Below are positions 41,588-50,499 of a stretch of DNA of 64,000 bases, in pieces. How positions within the stretch are numbered: position 1 is the stretch's first letter; each line of letters starts with the position of its first letter. This DNA is from Pseudomonadota bacterium (GTDB lineage: Bacteria > Pseudomonadota > Alphaproteobacteria > Caulobacterales > Caulobacteraceae): NCBI GenBank assembly GCA_018241995.1, contig JAFECT010000009.1, forward strand, positions 1-64,000, given 5' to 3'. Below the pieces are notes generated by a model. It had not been told where the DNA came from and made no database searches. It saw nothing but the letters and a program-made list of their open reading frames with translations. A program made the translations under genes and the position numbers.

Positions 41588-44500
41588 TTAGCCCGCCCGA
41601 TCCAGCACGTCGCGCACGCGCGAGGCCAGCTGTTCGAAGGTGAAGGGCTTGGACACCAGCTGCACGCCGGGATCCAGCCGGCCGTGGTGTACGATGGCGT
41701 TGCGGGAATAGCCGGTGGTGAACAGCACCTTCAACCCGGGGCGCAACTCCACCGCCTGGTCGGCCAGCACCCGGCCGCTGGCGCCGGGAAGGACCACATC
41801 GGTGAACAGCAGGTCGACCTGCTGATCCGACTTCAGGATCGCCAGGGCCGCATCGGCCTGGGCGGCCTCGACCACGCGATAGCCCAGCTCCTTAAGGATC
41901 ATCACGCTGTAGGCGCGCACATCGTCGTTGTCTTCGACGACCAGCACGACCTCACCCTCGCTGCCCTGGGGCGCGAGCCGCTCGGCCTCGCCTTCGCGCG
42001 TCAGGGCGTCGCCGCGGTAGCGGGGGAAATAGAGCCTCACGGTCGTGCCGTGACCCGGCTCGGAATAGATGCTGACGTGGCCGCCGGACTGTTTGACGAA
42101 GCCGTAGACCATCGACAGGCCAAGTCCGGTGCCGCGCCCGACCTCCTTGGTGGTGAAGAAGGGCTCGAACACGCGCGAGACCACCTCCTCGGACATGCCC
42201 GCGCCGGTGTCACTGACGCAGATCACCACGTACTGGCCCGGGATCACCTCCGTATCGATGGCGGCGTAGTTCTCGTCGAGCACGGTGTTGGAGGTTTCGA
42301 TGGTCAGCTTGCCGCCGCCGGGCATGGCGTCGCGGGCGTTGACCGCGAGGTTCAAGAGCGCGCTTTCAAGCTGGTTCTGGTCGGCCTCGATGGTCCACAG
42401 GCGCGGGGTCAGAACCCCTTCAAGCTCGGTGGTCTCGCCCAGGGTCCGGTGCAGCAGTTCAGTCATGTCGCGAACCAGCACGTTCAGGTCGATCGGCTTG
42501 GGCTCCAGCGGCTGGCGGCGCGAGAAGGCGAGCAGGCGCCCGGTCAGGCTGGCGGCGCGCTGGGCGCCTTGCAGCGCCATGTCGACCGCACGGCGGATAC
42601 GTGCGTCGTCGCCCGGCTTGGCGCGGCGGATGGTGTCGAGCCCGCCGATGATGACGGTGAGCAGGTTGTTGAAGTCATGGGCGACGCCGCCGGTCAGCTG
42701 GCCGACCGCCTCCATCTTCTGTGCCTGGCGCAGGGCGTCTTCCGCCTTGGCCCGCTCTGCGACTTCGGTGGCGACGCGCTCCTCCAGACCGCTGTTGAGA
42801 GCCTGCAGCTCGGCCTCGGCGATGCGCCGCCGTTCCAGCTCATGCTCCGCGGCCTGGAACAGGGCTGCGTTGTCCATGGCCACGGCGGCCTGGCTGGCCA
42901 GGCCCACGATGCGCTCTTCGGACAGAGGGCCGAACACGCCGGTGTCGGCATGGCCGAAGAAGAGACCGCCCAGAACCTCGCCCGTGCGTGAGCGCACCGG
43001 CGCGGCCAGATAGCTGCGCACCGGCAGGTGGCCCTTCGGCATGCCGTGATAGGGCGCCGAATGGCCGTAGCGCGGGTCGCGCGTGATGTCGTGCGAGCGC
43101 ACCACGGTCGTGCCGGCGAAGGTCGGCTCGAACACCGCGGTGTTGCGTGGCATCGGGAACTTCGAGAACGCCTCCCGAGGCGCGCCTGACAGGGTGTAGA
43201 GGGTGTAGCTTTCGCCCTTGTCGTCGACGAGGTTGTAGAAGAACGCGCCGAACTGGGCGCCGGTGACCTCCACGCCTGCATCCACCACGGTCTGCACCAG
43301 CCGCTCCAGATCCAGATCGCCGGAGATGGCGGCGGCGGCGCGCGTCAGGGCCTTCAGCGCCTGGGTCTGTTCGCGCTCGTCGGTGATGTCGATGACCGCT
43401 CCGGCCATGCGCTTGGCGCCGGCGGCGGACACCTCCATCCGGCCCCGGGCCAGCACCACGCGCTCCTCGCCGCCGCCCAGGACGCGGTATTCCTCCTCGT
43501 AGGTCTCGCCGGTTTCGATGGAGTGGGCGATGGCGGCGGCCACACGCGGCGAGTCATCCGGATGGATGCCGGCCACGAAGTCGGCCAGCGGCAGGCCGCG
43601 CGCGGCGTCCTCGAGCGGCACGCCGAACACCTCGCTGAGCGGACCCTGGATGGCCAGGCGGTCGGACTCGATCTCCCACTCGAACACCGCCACGCGCCCG
43701 GTCGACAAGGCCAGCGTGAGGCGGTCCTGGGTCATCAGGAAGCGCTGCTCGCTCTGGAACAGCGCGCGGTTGGCCTCGCGGCGCACGTCGGCCATCTGGA
43801 TGTTGGCGTTGACCCGGGCCAGGAGTTCGCGCGCGGCGAAGGGCTTGATCAGATAGTCGTCGGCGCCCGCCTCCAGGCCCTCGACCTTGGCTTCTTCGCC
43901 GGCCCGCGCCGACAGCATGATCACCGGCACGCCGGCCAGACCCGCGTCTTCGCGCACCGCGCGCAGCAGGCCAAAGCCATCGAGCCGGGGCATCATCACG
44001 TCCGACAGGATCAGGTCCGGCGTGGCGTCGCGCGCGGCCTCCAGCGCCGCCTCGCCGTCGGCGACGGCGTGAACCTCGTAGCCCTGGCTCTGCAGCAGAC
44101 GATTCACATAGCCGCGCATGTCGGCGTTATCGTCAGCGAGCAGCACGCGCTTGCCCGCGCCGGGCTTCGCCGAGCCGGCGGCCGGCATGGCGCCGAGCCC
44201 GGGCATGGAGACCTCGTCGCCCGCCTCGCCGGCCGGGAACCAGCGCTGCGCTTCCTCGACATATTCCTGCGCGCGGGTGATCGCCGCATCGGAGACGTGC
44301 TCGGACTCGCGCACCTGCTCGGGCGCCAGATGAGCCCTGCCCAGGGGCAAAACGACGGTGAAGGTCGATCCCTCGCCCGGCGCGCTGCGCACCTCGATAT
44401 CACCGCCGTGCAACCTGATCAGCTCATGCACCAGGGCCAAGCCGATGCCGCTGCCCTCGAAGCTGCGGCCTTGCGCGCCCTCTACCCGATGGAAGCGGTC

Positions 44501-46084
44501 GAAAAGCTTAGGAAGCTCGACCTCGGGAATGCCGATGCCGGTGTCGCTGACCGTCACCACCGCGGACCGGCCGTCTTCTGCGGGGCCGATCGAGACCGAA
44601 ACGCCGCCCTCGAAGGTGAACTTGAAGGCGTTGGAGATCAGGTTCAGCAGCACCTTCTCCCACATCTCGCGATCGACGTAGATCGGCTGCGGCAAGGCCG
44701 TGGCGTCGATGCGGAACGTCAGTCCGGCGCGTTCCACCGTCGATCGGAAACTGGAGGCCACCTCGGCGCTGAAAGCGGCGAGATCGGTTGGCTCGAAAGC
44801 GGCCCGCACGCGCCCGGCCTCGATGCGTGAGAAGTCCAGGAGGCTGTTGACCAGGCGCAGCAGCCTGAGTCCGTTGCGATGCGCCAGCTCCACCTGCCCA
44901 AGCACGGCCTGCGCAGGCGCGTCTGGCTCGGCCAGCGCTTCCTCGAGCGGGCCGAGCATCAGGGTCAGGGGCGTGCGGAACTCATGGCTGACGTTTGAGA
45001 AGAAGGCGGTCTTGGCACGGTCGAGTTCGGCCAAGGCTTCGGCCCGGCGACGCTCCTCCTCGTAGGCGTCGGCGTTGGCCACGGCCGCGGCGATCTGGCC
45101 GGCGACCAGCCCCAGGAAGCCGGAATAGCTCTCGTTGAACAGCCGGTTGGGGTTCAGGCCCACGATCAGGACGCCGGCGCGGCCGGTCTCGCCCTTCGAC
45201 GGGATGGCCAGGATCGCGGCGTGGCTGGGCGGCTGATCCCAGGCGCCGCGAGGCAGGGGCGCGTCGAAGCGGTCGGTGAGTTCCACCAGGCGTGGTTCGT
45301 GGTCGGCCATGACGGCGGCGATCGGCCAGGGCGCCTCGCCGTCGAGCGCCAGGGTTGCGCACGCGGCCGGGTGATCGGTCGAGAGGCCGACGGCCTCGAT
45401 CAGGCGCGCCTCCGGCGCATCCGGCTCCGCCAGGTAGATCAGGGCGAACGTCAGGTCGCGCGGGTCGCCCGCCAGGGCCTTGGCGCTGCGTGCGCCGGCT
45501 TCGCGCCAGGAACGAGCGTCGGCCGTGCCCGCCGCCAGTTCACGCAACAGGGCCAGCTGGCGTTCGCCGATAACGCGCTGGGTGTCGTCGGTGTTGGCGC
45601 AGATGATCCCGCCAGGCTCGCCGTCGTCGTCGGGGATCGGGCTGTAGGAGAAGGTGTAATAGGTCTCTTCAGGATAGCCGTTGCGCTCCATGATCAGGAG
45701 CTGCTCCTCGACATAGATGCCCTCGACGCCGCCCATGGCGGTCTCGAGCAAAGGGCGGATCTCCGGCCAGATTTCGCGCCAGACGTCGGACGTCGGCTTG
45801 CCGAGCGCCCACGGATGGCGCCCGCCGATGATCGACTTGTAGGCGTCGTTGTAGAGATAGATCAGCTCGCGCCCCCAGCCGATCCAGATCGGCTGGCGCG
45901 AGGTCAGCATGATGCGGACGGCGGTCTTTAGGCTCTGCGGCCAGGCGTGGGGCGCGCCGAGCGGCGTGGACGCCCAATCGTAGGCGCGGATCAACGCCCC
46001 CATCTCGCCACCGCCGGCAAGGAAAGCCGAGGCGGCGGAGCGGGCGGACAGGTCCTGTGGATCGGTGGTCGCGGATTCGCTCAT
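41588..46084 (-). CDS. Double hybrid sensor histidine kinase/response regulator
   Basis: A 1498-residue soluble signalling protein with two full kinase modules. Approximate order: PAS-like (50-190), GAF (190-350), HisKA 1 with phospho-His in SNVSHEFRTPLTLMLG (about 365), HATPase 1 (NAFKF, SDTGIGIP, GSGIGLALV; about 460-590), receiver 1 (RVLLADDNADMRG, LILSDVMMPRLDG; about 645-760), PAS (about 785-900), GAF (about 905-1090), HisKA 2 with GGVAHDFNNLLTVIIGG (about 1130), HATPase 2 (AVNARDAMP, GTGLGLSMV) and receiver 2 (VVLVVEDNDDVRAY, LLFTDVVLPGASG). Both phospho-acceptor histidines and aspartates are present. The ATG at 46084 is preferred to TTG 46117. There is no membrane segment, so it senses cytoplasmic signals. 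No partner regulator is adjacent. Confidence 0.92.
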   Translation of the reverse strand: MSESATTDPQDLSARSAASAFLAGGGEMGALIRAYDWASTPLGAPHAWPQSLKTAVRIMLTSRQPIWIGWGRELIYLYNDAYKSIIGGRHPWALGKPTSDVWREIWPEIRPLLETAMGGVEGIYVEEQLLIMERNGYPEETYYTFSYSPIPDDDGEPGGIICANTDDTQRVIGERQLALLRELAAGTADARSWREAGARSAKALAGDPRDLTFALIYLAEPDAPEARLIEAVGLSTDHPAACATLALDGEAPWPIAAVMADHEPRLVELTDRFDAPLPRGAWDQPPSHAAILAIPSKGETGRAGVLIVGLNPNRLFNESYSGFLGLVAGQIAAAVANADAYEEERRRAEALAELDRAKTAFFSNVSHEFRTPLTLMLGPLEEALAEPDAPAQAVLGQVELAHRNGLRLLRLVNSLLDFSRIEAGRVRAAFEPTDLAAFSAEVASSFRSTVERAGLTFRIDATALPQPIYVDREMWEKVLLNLISNAFKFTFEGGVSVSIGPAEDGRSAVVTVSDTGIGIPEVELPKLFDRFHRVEGAQGRSFEGSGIGLALVHELIRLHGGDIEVRSAPGEGSTFTVVLPLGRAHLAPEQVRESEHVSDAAITRAQEYVEEAQRWFPAGEAGDEVSMPGLGAMPAAGSAKPGAGKRVLLADDNADMRGYVNRLLQSQGYEVHAVADGEAALEAARDATPDLILSDVMMPRLDGFGLLRAVREDAGLAGVPVIMLSARAGEEAKVEGLEAGADDYLIKPFAARELLARVNANIQMADVRREANRALFQSEQRFLMTQDRLTLALSTGRVAVFEWEIESDRLAIQGPLSEVFGVPLEDAARGLPLADFVAGIHPDDSPRVAAAIAHSIETGETYEEEYRVLGGGEERVVLARGRMEVSAAGAKRMAGAVIDITDEREQTQALKALTRAAAAISGDLDLERLVQTVVDAGVEVTGAQFGAFFYNLVDDKGESYTLYTLSGAPREAFSKFPMPRNTAVFEPTFAGTTVVRSHDITRDPRYGHSAPYHGMPKGHLPVRSYLAAPVRSRTGEVLGGLFFGHADTGVFGPLSEERIVGLASQAAVAMDNAALFQAAEHELERRRIAEAELQALNSGLEERVATEVAERAKAEDALRQAQKMEAVGQLTGGVAHDFNNLLTVIIGGLDTIRRAKPGDDARIRRAVDMALQGAQRAASLTGRLLAFSRRQPLEPKPIDLNVLVRDMTELLHRTLGETTELEGVLTPRLWTIEADQNQLESALLNLAVNARDAMPGGGKLTIETSNTVLDENYAAIDTEVIPGQYVVICVSDTGAGMSEEVVSRVFEPFFTTKEVGRGTGLGLSMVYGFVKQSGGHVSIYSEPGHGTTVRLYFPRYRGDALTREGEAERLAPQGSEGEVVLVVEDNDDVRAYSVMILKELGYRVVEAAQADAALAILKSDQQVDLLFTDVVLPGASGRVLADQAVELRPGLKVLFTTGYSRNAIVHHGRLDPGVQLVSKPFTFEQLASRVRDVLDRAG

Positions 46085-46171
46085 GGCCCCCCGGCGCGCT
46101 CGCTCGAGTCGAGACAACGTCCCACCCCCCTGAGCGTTCCCCGGCGGGCCGGCGATTTGCGGTAGGCTGGG

Positions 46172-49100
46172 CTAGACCTCCAGGCGGTCGTTCGGACGGG
46201 CCACCAGGACGTAGAGCGCGGGCATCAGGAAGATGCTGATCAGCAGGCGCGAGAAGAGGCCGCTGACGATCACCAGGGCGAAGGGGCGCTGGGAGTCAGT
46301 GCCGACGCCGGTGGCCAAGGCTGCAGGCAGGAGCCCGATGGCGGCGACCAGGGCGGTCATCATGATCGGCCTGAGCCTCAGGACCGCGCCTTCGCGGATG
46401 GCCTCGGCCGTCGGCGTGCCCGCCTTTCGCAGTTCGTTGACGTAGGAGATGTAGACCACCGCCGTCTGCACGGAGACCCCAAACAGCGCCAGGAAGCCGA
46501 CGCCTGAGGACACCGAGAACGGCGTGCCGGTGAGCCAGAGCGCCACCAGCCCGCCCACGGGCGCGGACAGCACCACCCCCAGCACCGTGATGAAGGGGAA
46601 CTTGAAGTTGCTGTAGAGCATGAACAGCAGGAAGAAGATCAGGACCACGGTCAGCGGCAGAATGATCATCAGCTGCCCGCGCGACGCCGTGTATTCGGAA
46701 TACTGGCCGCCCCAGTCCGCCCGGTAGCCGTGGGGCAGGGGCACCTTGGTCTTGACCTGCTGGATCGCGTCCTCGACCGCGCCGGCCAGGTCGCGCCCCT
46801 CGACCGAGAACTGCACGCCGATGAAGCGGGTATTGTTCGAGCGGTAGATGAAGGCCGCGCCCGGCGCCACGCGGATATCGGCGAACTCCTTCAAGGGCAC
46901 GGTCTGGCCGCCCGGCGTCGCGACCAGGATGTCGCCGATCTCTTCCGGGTTGTCCCGGTACTGCTGGTCCAAGCGCACGACCAGGTCGAACTGCTTTTCC
47001 TGCTGCACCACCTGGGTGGCCACGTCCCCGCCGATGGCGGTCTGGATCACGCTGTTGATGTCGGCGACGTTCAGGCCGTAGCGGGCGATCTTGTCCCGAT
47101 CGATCTTGATGTCGAGGCTGGGCTGGCCGAGTTCCTGGACCAGGGTCACCTCCTTGATGCCGCGCACGCCCTCCAGCACCTTCTTGATGGCCTTGCCCTT
47201 GGTCTGCAGCGTCTGCAGGTCGGAGCCGAACACCTTGACCGCCAGCGCGCTCTTCAGCCCGGTCTCGGCCTCGTCCACCGCGTCCTCGGCCGGCTGGGTG
47301 TAGTTGAAAACGATGCCAGGGAAGGCCTCCAGCTTCTTGTTGATGGCGGCGATCAGTTCGGCCTTGGTGTGGTAGGGGCCCTTCCACTGCGAATAGGGCT
47401 TCAGCGCCACATAGAACTCGACATTGAAGAAGCCGGTCGGGTCGGTGCCGTCGTCCGGGCGGCCGAGTTCCGAGGTCACCAGGGTGACGTCCGGGAACGA
47501 TGACAGAATCTTGCGGATCTGCGGCGTGATCCGGGCGGACTCATCGAACGAGATGGTCGGCGGCATGGTCGCGCGCACCCACAGGGCGCCCTCGTCCAGC
47601 TGGGGCATGAACTCCCCGCCGATGAAGGGCGTCAGCAGCAGGGTCAGGCCGAGGATCGCGCCGGCGATCCCGGTGGTGGTGCGCGGGCGGGCGAGGCAGG
47701 CGTCCAGTCCCCTGGCGTAGGCCGACTTGATCGCCTCGAAGACCGGGTTGTGGCGCTCCTTGACGCCCTTGCGCATGAACCAGGCGCACAGCACCGGCAG
47801 CAGGCACAGCGTCACGGCCAGGGCGCCGACCAGGGCGAAGACCATGGTGTCGGCCATGGGCTTGAACAGCCGCCCCGACGGGCCGGTCAGCACATAGATC
47901 GGCAGGAAGCCGGCCACGATGACGGCCACGGCGAAGAAGATCGGCCGGTCGACCTCGGCGGCCGCGTCGCGGATGATCGTCCCAATGTTTGCCGGCGTGC
48001 CTTTTCTGAGCGCGATCTGGCGGAAGATGTTCTCGACCATCACCACCGCGCCGTCGACCAGGATGCCGAAGTCGATCGCGCCGATCGACAAGAGGTTGGC
48101 CGAGGCGCCGCGCATGTCCAGGCAGAAGAAGGCGAACAGCAGGGCCAGCGGTATGGTGACCGCCACGATCAGGCCGGCGCGGATGTCGTAGAGGAAGAAC
48201 ACCAGCACCACGATCACCAGCAGCATGCCGCGCAGCAGGTTCTGCTCGACCGTGTCGGTGGTCAGCTTGATCAGGTCGGTGCGGTCGTAGAACGGCACGA
48301 CCTTGACGTCCTTGGGCAGGATCTTCTCGTTGAGTTCCTTGGTCTTGGCCTCGACGCGCTTGAGCACGTTCTGGGCCTGCTCGCCGGTGCGCAGCAGCAC
48401 CACGCCCTCGACGGCGTCGTCCTGGTTCTTGTAGCCGAACTCACCCAGGCGCGGGGCGATGCCGATCACCACCCGGCCGACGTCCTTGACCAGCACCGGC
48501 ACGCCGTTGTGCGAGGCCAGCACCACATTGCCGATGTCCTCGGGCGTCTCGATGCGGCCGATGCCGCGCACGTAGTAGAACTGGCCGCCCTGGGAATAGA
48601 AGCCACCCCCGGCGTTGGCGTTGTTGGCGCCCAGCGCCGTCTCGACCTGGGCGGGCGACAGGCCCTTCGCCGCCAGCTTCGCCTGGTCGAGCAAGACTTG
48701 GTACTGCATGGTCCCGCCGCCGAAACCGGAGTCGTCGGCCACGCCCGGCACGGCGCGGTACTGCGGCTCGACCACCCAGGTCTCGAGCGTCTTCAGCTCG
48801 GTCGGCGAACGGTCGGGGCTCTGCAGCACATAACGGTAGATCAGGCCTGAGGGCGCCGATGGCGGCGAGACGTCCGCGCTGACCCCGTCCGGCAGGCCCA
48901 GGCCCGGGACGCGGTTGATCACCTCCTGGCGATCGGCGTCGTCGTTGCTGCCGTCCTTGAAGGTGAGGGTCACCACCGACAGGCCGTAGAGCGAGATCGA
49001 GCGCGAATTGGTGGTCTTGGGCACGCCGTTCATGCCGTTCTCGACTGGCACGGTAATCAGGCGCTCGACCTCTTCCGCCGAATGGCCGGGCCACTGGGTG

Positions 49101-49327
49101 ATGATGTCCACCGAGGGCGGCGACAGGTCGGGATAGGCGTCCACCGGCAGGCGGTTCAGCGACCACAGGCCGACGCCGACCAGCAGCAGGAACAGGAAGG
49201 CCGTCAGGAATGGGCGGCCCAGCGAGAGGCCGACGATCCGGTTCATGATCGAGGGGCGACGCGGGTCCGCCTCGAAGTGCAGGGGCTCAGGCTCGGGCGC
49301 CGAGCGGGGCGGAAGCTCGTCGCTCAT
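46172..49327 (-). CDS. Heavy-metal efflux RND pump, CzcA/CusA family
   Basis: This 1051-residue inner-membrane proton antiporter expels metal cations from periplasm or cytoplasm through a tripartite channel. The first membrane helix is in LGRPFLTAFLFLLLVGVG. Helix 4 has AIDFGILVDGAVVMVEN, with the Asp-Asp-Glu pattern of divalent-cation pumps (CzcA type) rather than the pattern usual in Cu/Ag CusA pumps. Two large periplasmic loops and twelve helices are evident, and the C-terminal half has FLALFGVSVQTAVVYISY. The start overlaps the adaptor stop by 4 bp, forming the operon outer-membrane factor - adaptor - pump. Zn, Cd or Co is the likeliest substrate. Confidence 0.92.
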   Translation of the reverse strand: MSDELPPRSAPEPEPLHFEADPRRPSIMNRIVGLSLGRPFLTAFLFLLLVGVGLWSLNRLPVDAYPDLSPPSVDIITQWPGHSAEEVERLITVPVENGMNGVPKTTNSRSISLYGLSVVTLTFKDGSNDDADRQEVINRVPGLGLPDGVSADVSPPSAPSGLIYRYVLQSPDRSPTELKTLETWVVEPQYRAVPGVADDSGFGGGTMQYQVLLDQAKLAAKGLSPAQVETALGANNANAGGGFYSQGGQFYYVRGIGRIETPEDIGNVVLASHNGVPVLVKDVGRVVIGIAPRLGEFGYKNQDDAVEGVVLLRTGEQAQNVLKRVEAKTKELNEKILPKDVKVVPFYDRTDLIKLTTDTVEQNLLRGMLLVIVVLVFFLYDIRAGLIVAVTIPLALLFAFFCLDMRGASANLLSIGAIDFGILVDGAVVMVENIFRQIALRKGTPANIGTIIRDAAAEVDRPIFFAVAVIVAGFLPIYVLTGPSGRLFKPMADTMVFALVGALAVTLCLLPVLCAWFMRKGVKERHNPVFEAIKSAYARGLDACLARPRTTTGIAGAILGLTLLLTPFIGGEFMPQLDEGALWVRATMPPTISFDESARITPQIRKILSSFPDVTLVTSELGRPDDGTDPTGFFNVEFYVALKPYSQWKGPYHTKAELIAAINKKLEAFPGIVFNYTQPAEDAVDEAETGLKSALAVKVFGSDLQTLQTKGKAIKKVLEGVRGIKEVTLVQELGQPSLDIKIDRDKIARYGLNVADINSVIQTAIGGDVATQVVQQEKQFDLVVRLDQQYRDNPEEIGDILVATPGGQTVPLKEFADIRVAPGAAFIYRSNNTRFIGVQFSVEGRDLAGAVEDAIQQVKTKVPLPHGYRADWGGQYSEYTASRGQLMIILPLTVVLIFFLLFMLYSNFKFPFITVLGVVLSAPVGGLVALWLTGTPFSVSSGVGFLALFGVSVQTAVVYISYVNELRKAGTPTAEAIREGAVLRLRPIMMTALVAAIGLLPAALATGVGTDSQRPFALVIVSGLFSRLLISIFLMPALYVLVARPNDRLEV

Positions 49328-50499
49328 TGGTTCTGCAGGAACTGCAGGAAGATCCCGCCGTTGGTCACCACCCGCTCACCGCCCGCCAGGCCGGAGGTGA
49401 TCGCGTAGAGGTCGCCGGCGCGCTGGCCCAGGGTCACGGAGCGGCGCGCGTAGCTGTTGTCGGGCATGGCGACATAGACGAATGGCAGGTTCTGGTCGTC
49501 GCGCAGGATGGCCGAGACCGGCGCTATGAGGCCGGAGTTCTGCAGTCGCGAGCGGATGCGCACGCGTACATACATCTGCTTCTTCAGCACCTCGGCTGGA
49601 TTGGCGACCACCACGCGCGCGATCACCGAGCGAGTGTCGGGGTTCACCACCGCCGAGATGTTCTGCACCACGCCGGTCATGCCCGCCGGCATGGCGTCGC
49701 CGGTGATCTCGGCGGTGTCGCCGAGACGCACGGCGGCGATGTCTGCGTCGGAGACCTGGGCCATGACCCAGACCCGCGACAGGTCAGCCACGGTGAAGGC
49801 TGCGGTGCTGCCGGCCTGCAGCAGCTGGCCCGGCGTGATCAGCTTTTCAGCGACCGTGCCTGAGATCGGCGCGCGGATGACACCCTGGATGCGCGCAACC
49901 GGACGGCCCTGTTTCAACGCCGCAATGGTGGAGGAGTCCACGCCCAGGGCAACCAGCGCCTGCAGCGCGGCGTCGCGGTCGGACTCGGCGCCCACCGCAT
50001 CGCTCTCGGCCTGTTGGGCCTCGCGGGCGGAGACGCCGTTGTGGGCCAACAAATCCTTGTCCATGTCGGCCAGCCGGCGGGCGGTGCGGGCGGCGGCGAC
50101 CGCCTTGGTGTAGGCGCCCACCGCCGTGGCGAAGTCGGCGGACTCGACGATGGCCAGGGGCTGGCCCTTGCGCACCCGGTCGCCCGGGTTGACCAGGATG
50201 CGGGAGACCGGCCCGCTGAAGGGCGCGATCACGCTGGTGGCCTGGTCGTTGTCGAAGTCGACTACGCCGGACGCCTCGACCGTGCGGGTGAAGGCGCCCT
50301 GCTCGACAGTATAGAGGCCGATGTGCTGGCGCTGGGCGGCGGTCAGGGTCACGCCCGCGGGCGTTGCATGGGCCTTGGCCGCTTCGTCAGGCTTCTTGGA
50401 GCAGGCGGCCAGGCAGGCCAGGGTGGCGGCCAGAACCGCGGCGCCCCTGAACCCGGCTCGCAGGCGCGTGCGGAGAAGGGAGGGCGGCTCAGCGCGCAT
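49324..50499 (-). CDS. RND efflux periplasmic adaptor lipoprotein, CzcB/CusB type
   Basis: This 391-residue membrane-fusion protein links the inner-membrane pump to the outer-membrane channel. The lipobox is LACLAACSKK, so it is probably a lipoprotein anchored in the inner membrane. A barrel-sandwich region begins ASGVVDFDNDQATSVIAPFS, with the lipoyl-type GDRVRKGQPLAIVESADFAT. A helical hairpin of about 80 residues follows, then RAPISGTVAEKLITPGQLL and the beta-barrel with PDTRSVIARVVVANP. It overlaps the pump gene by 4 bp and the outer-membrane factor gene by 11 bp. No His-rich metal-binding extension is seen. Confidence 0.92.
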   Translation of the reverse strand: MRAEPPSLLRTRLRAGFRGAAVLAATLACLAACSKKPDEAAKAHATPAGVTLTAAQRQHIGLYTVEQGAFTRTVEASGVVDFDNDQATSVIAPFSGPVSRILVNPGDRVRKGQPLAIVESADFATAVGAYTKAVAAARTARRLADMDKDLLAHNGVSAREAQQAESDAVGAESDRDAALQALVALGVDSSTIAALKQGRPVARIQGVIRAPISGTVAEKLITPGQLLQAGSTAAFTVADLSRVWVMAQVSDADIAAVRLGDTAEITGDAMPAGMTGVVQNISAVVNPDTRSVIARVVVANPAEVLKKQMYVRVRIRSRLQNSGLIAPVSAILRDDQNLPFVYVAMPDNSYARRSVTLGQRAGDLYAITSGLAGGERVVTNGGIFLQFLQNQ

